The position numbers and the translations under genes are program-made. The notes under the pieces were generated by a model, which was not told the DNA's origin, ran no database searches, and was given only the letters and a program-made list of their open reading frames with translations. Shown in pieces: positions 28,785 through 29,071 of a stretch of 29,071 nucleotides of DNA; the stretch's first letter is position 1; every line of letters begins with the position of its first letter. Source of the DNA: a bacterium (GTDB lineage: Bacteria; Patescibacteriota; Minisyncoccia; Phycocordibacterales; SBAW01); contig JAUSIO010000046.1 in assembly GCA_030647845.1 (NCBI GenBank), forward strand, positions 1-29,071, in the 5' to 3' direction.

Positions 28785-28790
28785 AGTATA
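28785..28790 (-). promoter_or_regulatory. -10 box of the coiled-coil gene
   Basis: TATACT on the minus strand with upstream TG (extended -10), spaced exactly 6 nt from ATG 28778. Confidence 0.55.
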
Positions 28791-28842
28791 TCACTGCAAT
28801 TGCTACTATCCACAAGAGGTATTATCCCCTTTTTGTCCACCC

Positions 28843-29071
28843 AAAGTCCCATAGTGGCGAAGTTGGCGAAAAAAGTTGAGGTGGTATTCTTGGAGTATGC
28901 AAGCGAAGAGGGAAAAAGGGTTGCGCGTACCGCCGCAAACAAATGAGTCGGAAAAGGCACTGCTCGGTGCCTTGATGATACGCCCAGAAGGAATGCTCGA
29001 GGCGTCGGACTCACTTTCGCCCGATGCGTTTTACAGCGAAAAGCACCGGATTATCTACCGTGCAATGCTTG
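28843..29071 (+). repeat. dnaB 5' duplication, downstream copy
   Basis: Counterpart of 28147-28375. Only the part inside the window can be compared; the 3' limit of the match is outside. Confidence 0.9.
28897..29071 (+). CDS. dnaB: Replicative DNA helicase DnaB, 5' part (runs off the window)
   Basis: The first 58 codons are seen. They match the DnaB N-terminal collar domain: RVPPQTNESEKALLGALMIRPEGMLEASDSLSPDAFYSEKHRIIYRAML. DnaB unwinds DNA at the replication fork as a hexamer. That this copy is full length is inferred, because the upstream one is truncated. The ATG is fixed by TATTCT (28885-28890) ending 6 nt upstream, the same as in the truncated copy. Compared with that copy it differs at nearly all of codons 2-5 and at 14-15, with one Leu-to-Ser change at residue 37. 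Confidence 0.85.
   Translation, partial: MQAKREKGLRVPPQTNESEKALLGALMIRPEGMLEASDSLSPDAFYSEKHRIIYRAML

Noticed and set aside
1..29071. Recoded TGA (Gracilibacteria-type code)
   Set aside because: TGA acts as a stop at ends that match family lengths (scpA, scpB, carboxypeptidase, mraY), and none interrupts a gene.
1..29071. CRISPR array or classic insertion sequence
   Set aside because: No regularly spaced repeats, no transposase, and no long terminal inverted repeats were seen.

Overview
The window looks like a chromosomal segment of a Candidate Phyla Radiation (Patescibacteria) bacterium, most likely from the Parcubacteria side. The reasons are compact gene packing, small housekeeping genes on both strands, an archaeal-length AspRS, an S41/PDZ peptidase, small orphan membrane proteins, and only scattered biosynthetic capacity. 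TAA, TAG and TGA all act as ordinary stops (TGA ends scpA, scpB, the D,D-carboxypeptidase and mraY), so the TGA=Gly code of Gracilibacteria/Absconditabacteria is excluded. The phylum call is inference from gene content; there is no rRNA here.

Layout. 1-3.8 kb: dnaJ, a small Cys-rich gene on the minus strand, trpS and aspS. 3.8-5.2 kb: an AT-rich accessory patch with an orphan two-helix membrane protein, a ~90-nt structured RNA with its own promoter and terminator, and a small minus-strand protein that may be a BECR-like nuclease. 5.2-7.7 kb: an FAD amine oxidase paired with a SAM methyltransferase, plus a minus-strand orphan. 7.7-16 kb: a tightly overlapping plus-strand run pepA-scpA-scpB-D,D-carboxypeptidase-mraY-ftsW-murG-gltX, joining condensin accessory proteins with lipid-linked peptidoglycan synthesis and septation. 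16-19 kb: a LytM/M23 peptidase and a two-gene ABC-2 exporter. 18.9-23 kb: a transglutaminase-like orphan, a DoxX-like protein, a lysozyme-like protein, an orphan PurM-like enzyme, a structured segment, tRNA-Pro(GGG) and a DEDDh-type exonuclease. 23-28 kb: rpmA, a small membrane protein, rplI, an S41 peptidase, corA and cysS. 28-29.07 kb: a truncated copy of the dnaB 5' end, a coiled-coil gene, and the start of a second dnaB copy that runs off the window.

Three patterns cut across the genes. (1) Nearly every first gene of a transcription unit has a TATAAT-like hexamer ending 5-8 nt, usually exactly 6 nt, before its start codon. This predicts leaderless mRNAs and corrects several starts. (2) Several families of short perfect or near-perfect palindromes occur; three of the families lie inside coding sequences, in frame, adding short peptides to PepA, ScpB, the carboxypeptidase, the ABC ATPase, CtpA and CysS. 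They resemble, in concept, the Rickettsia palindromic elements. (3) The dnaB 5' region is duplicated 696 bp apart with a mosaic divergence pattern: identical promoter, diverged first 25 codons, near-identical remainder. The truncated copy is bracketed by two palindromes of one family.

All calls come from reading the sequence. No database or folding program was run.
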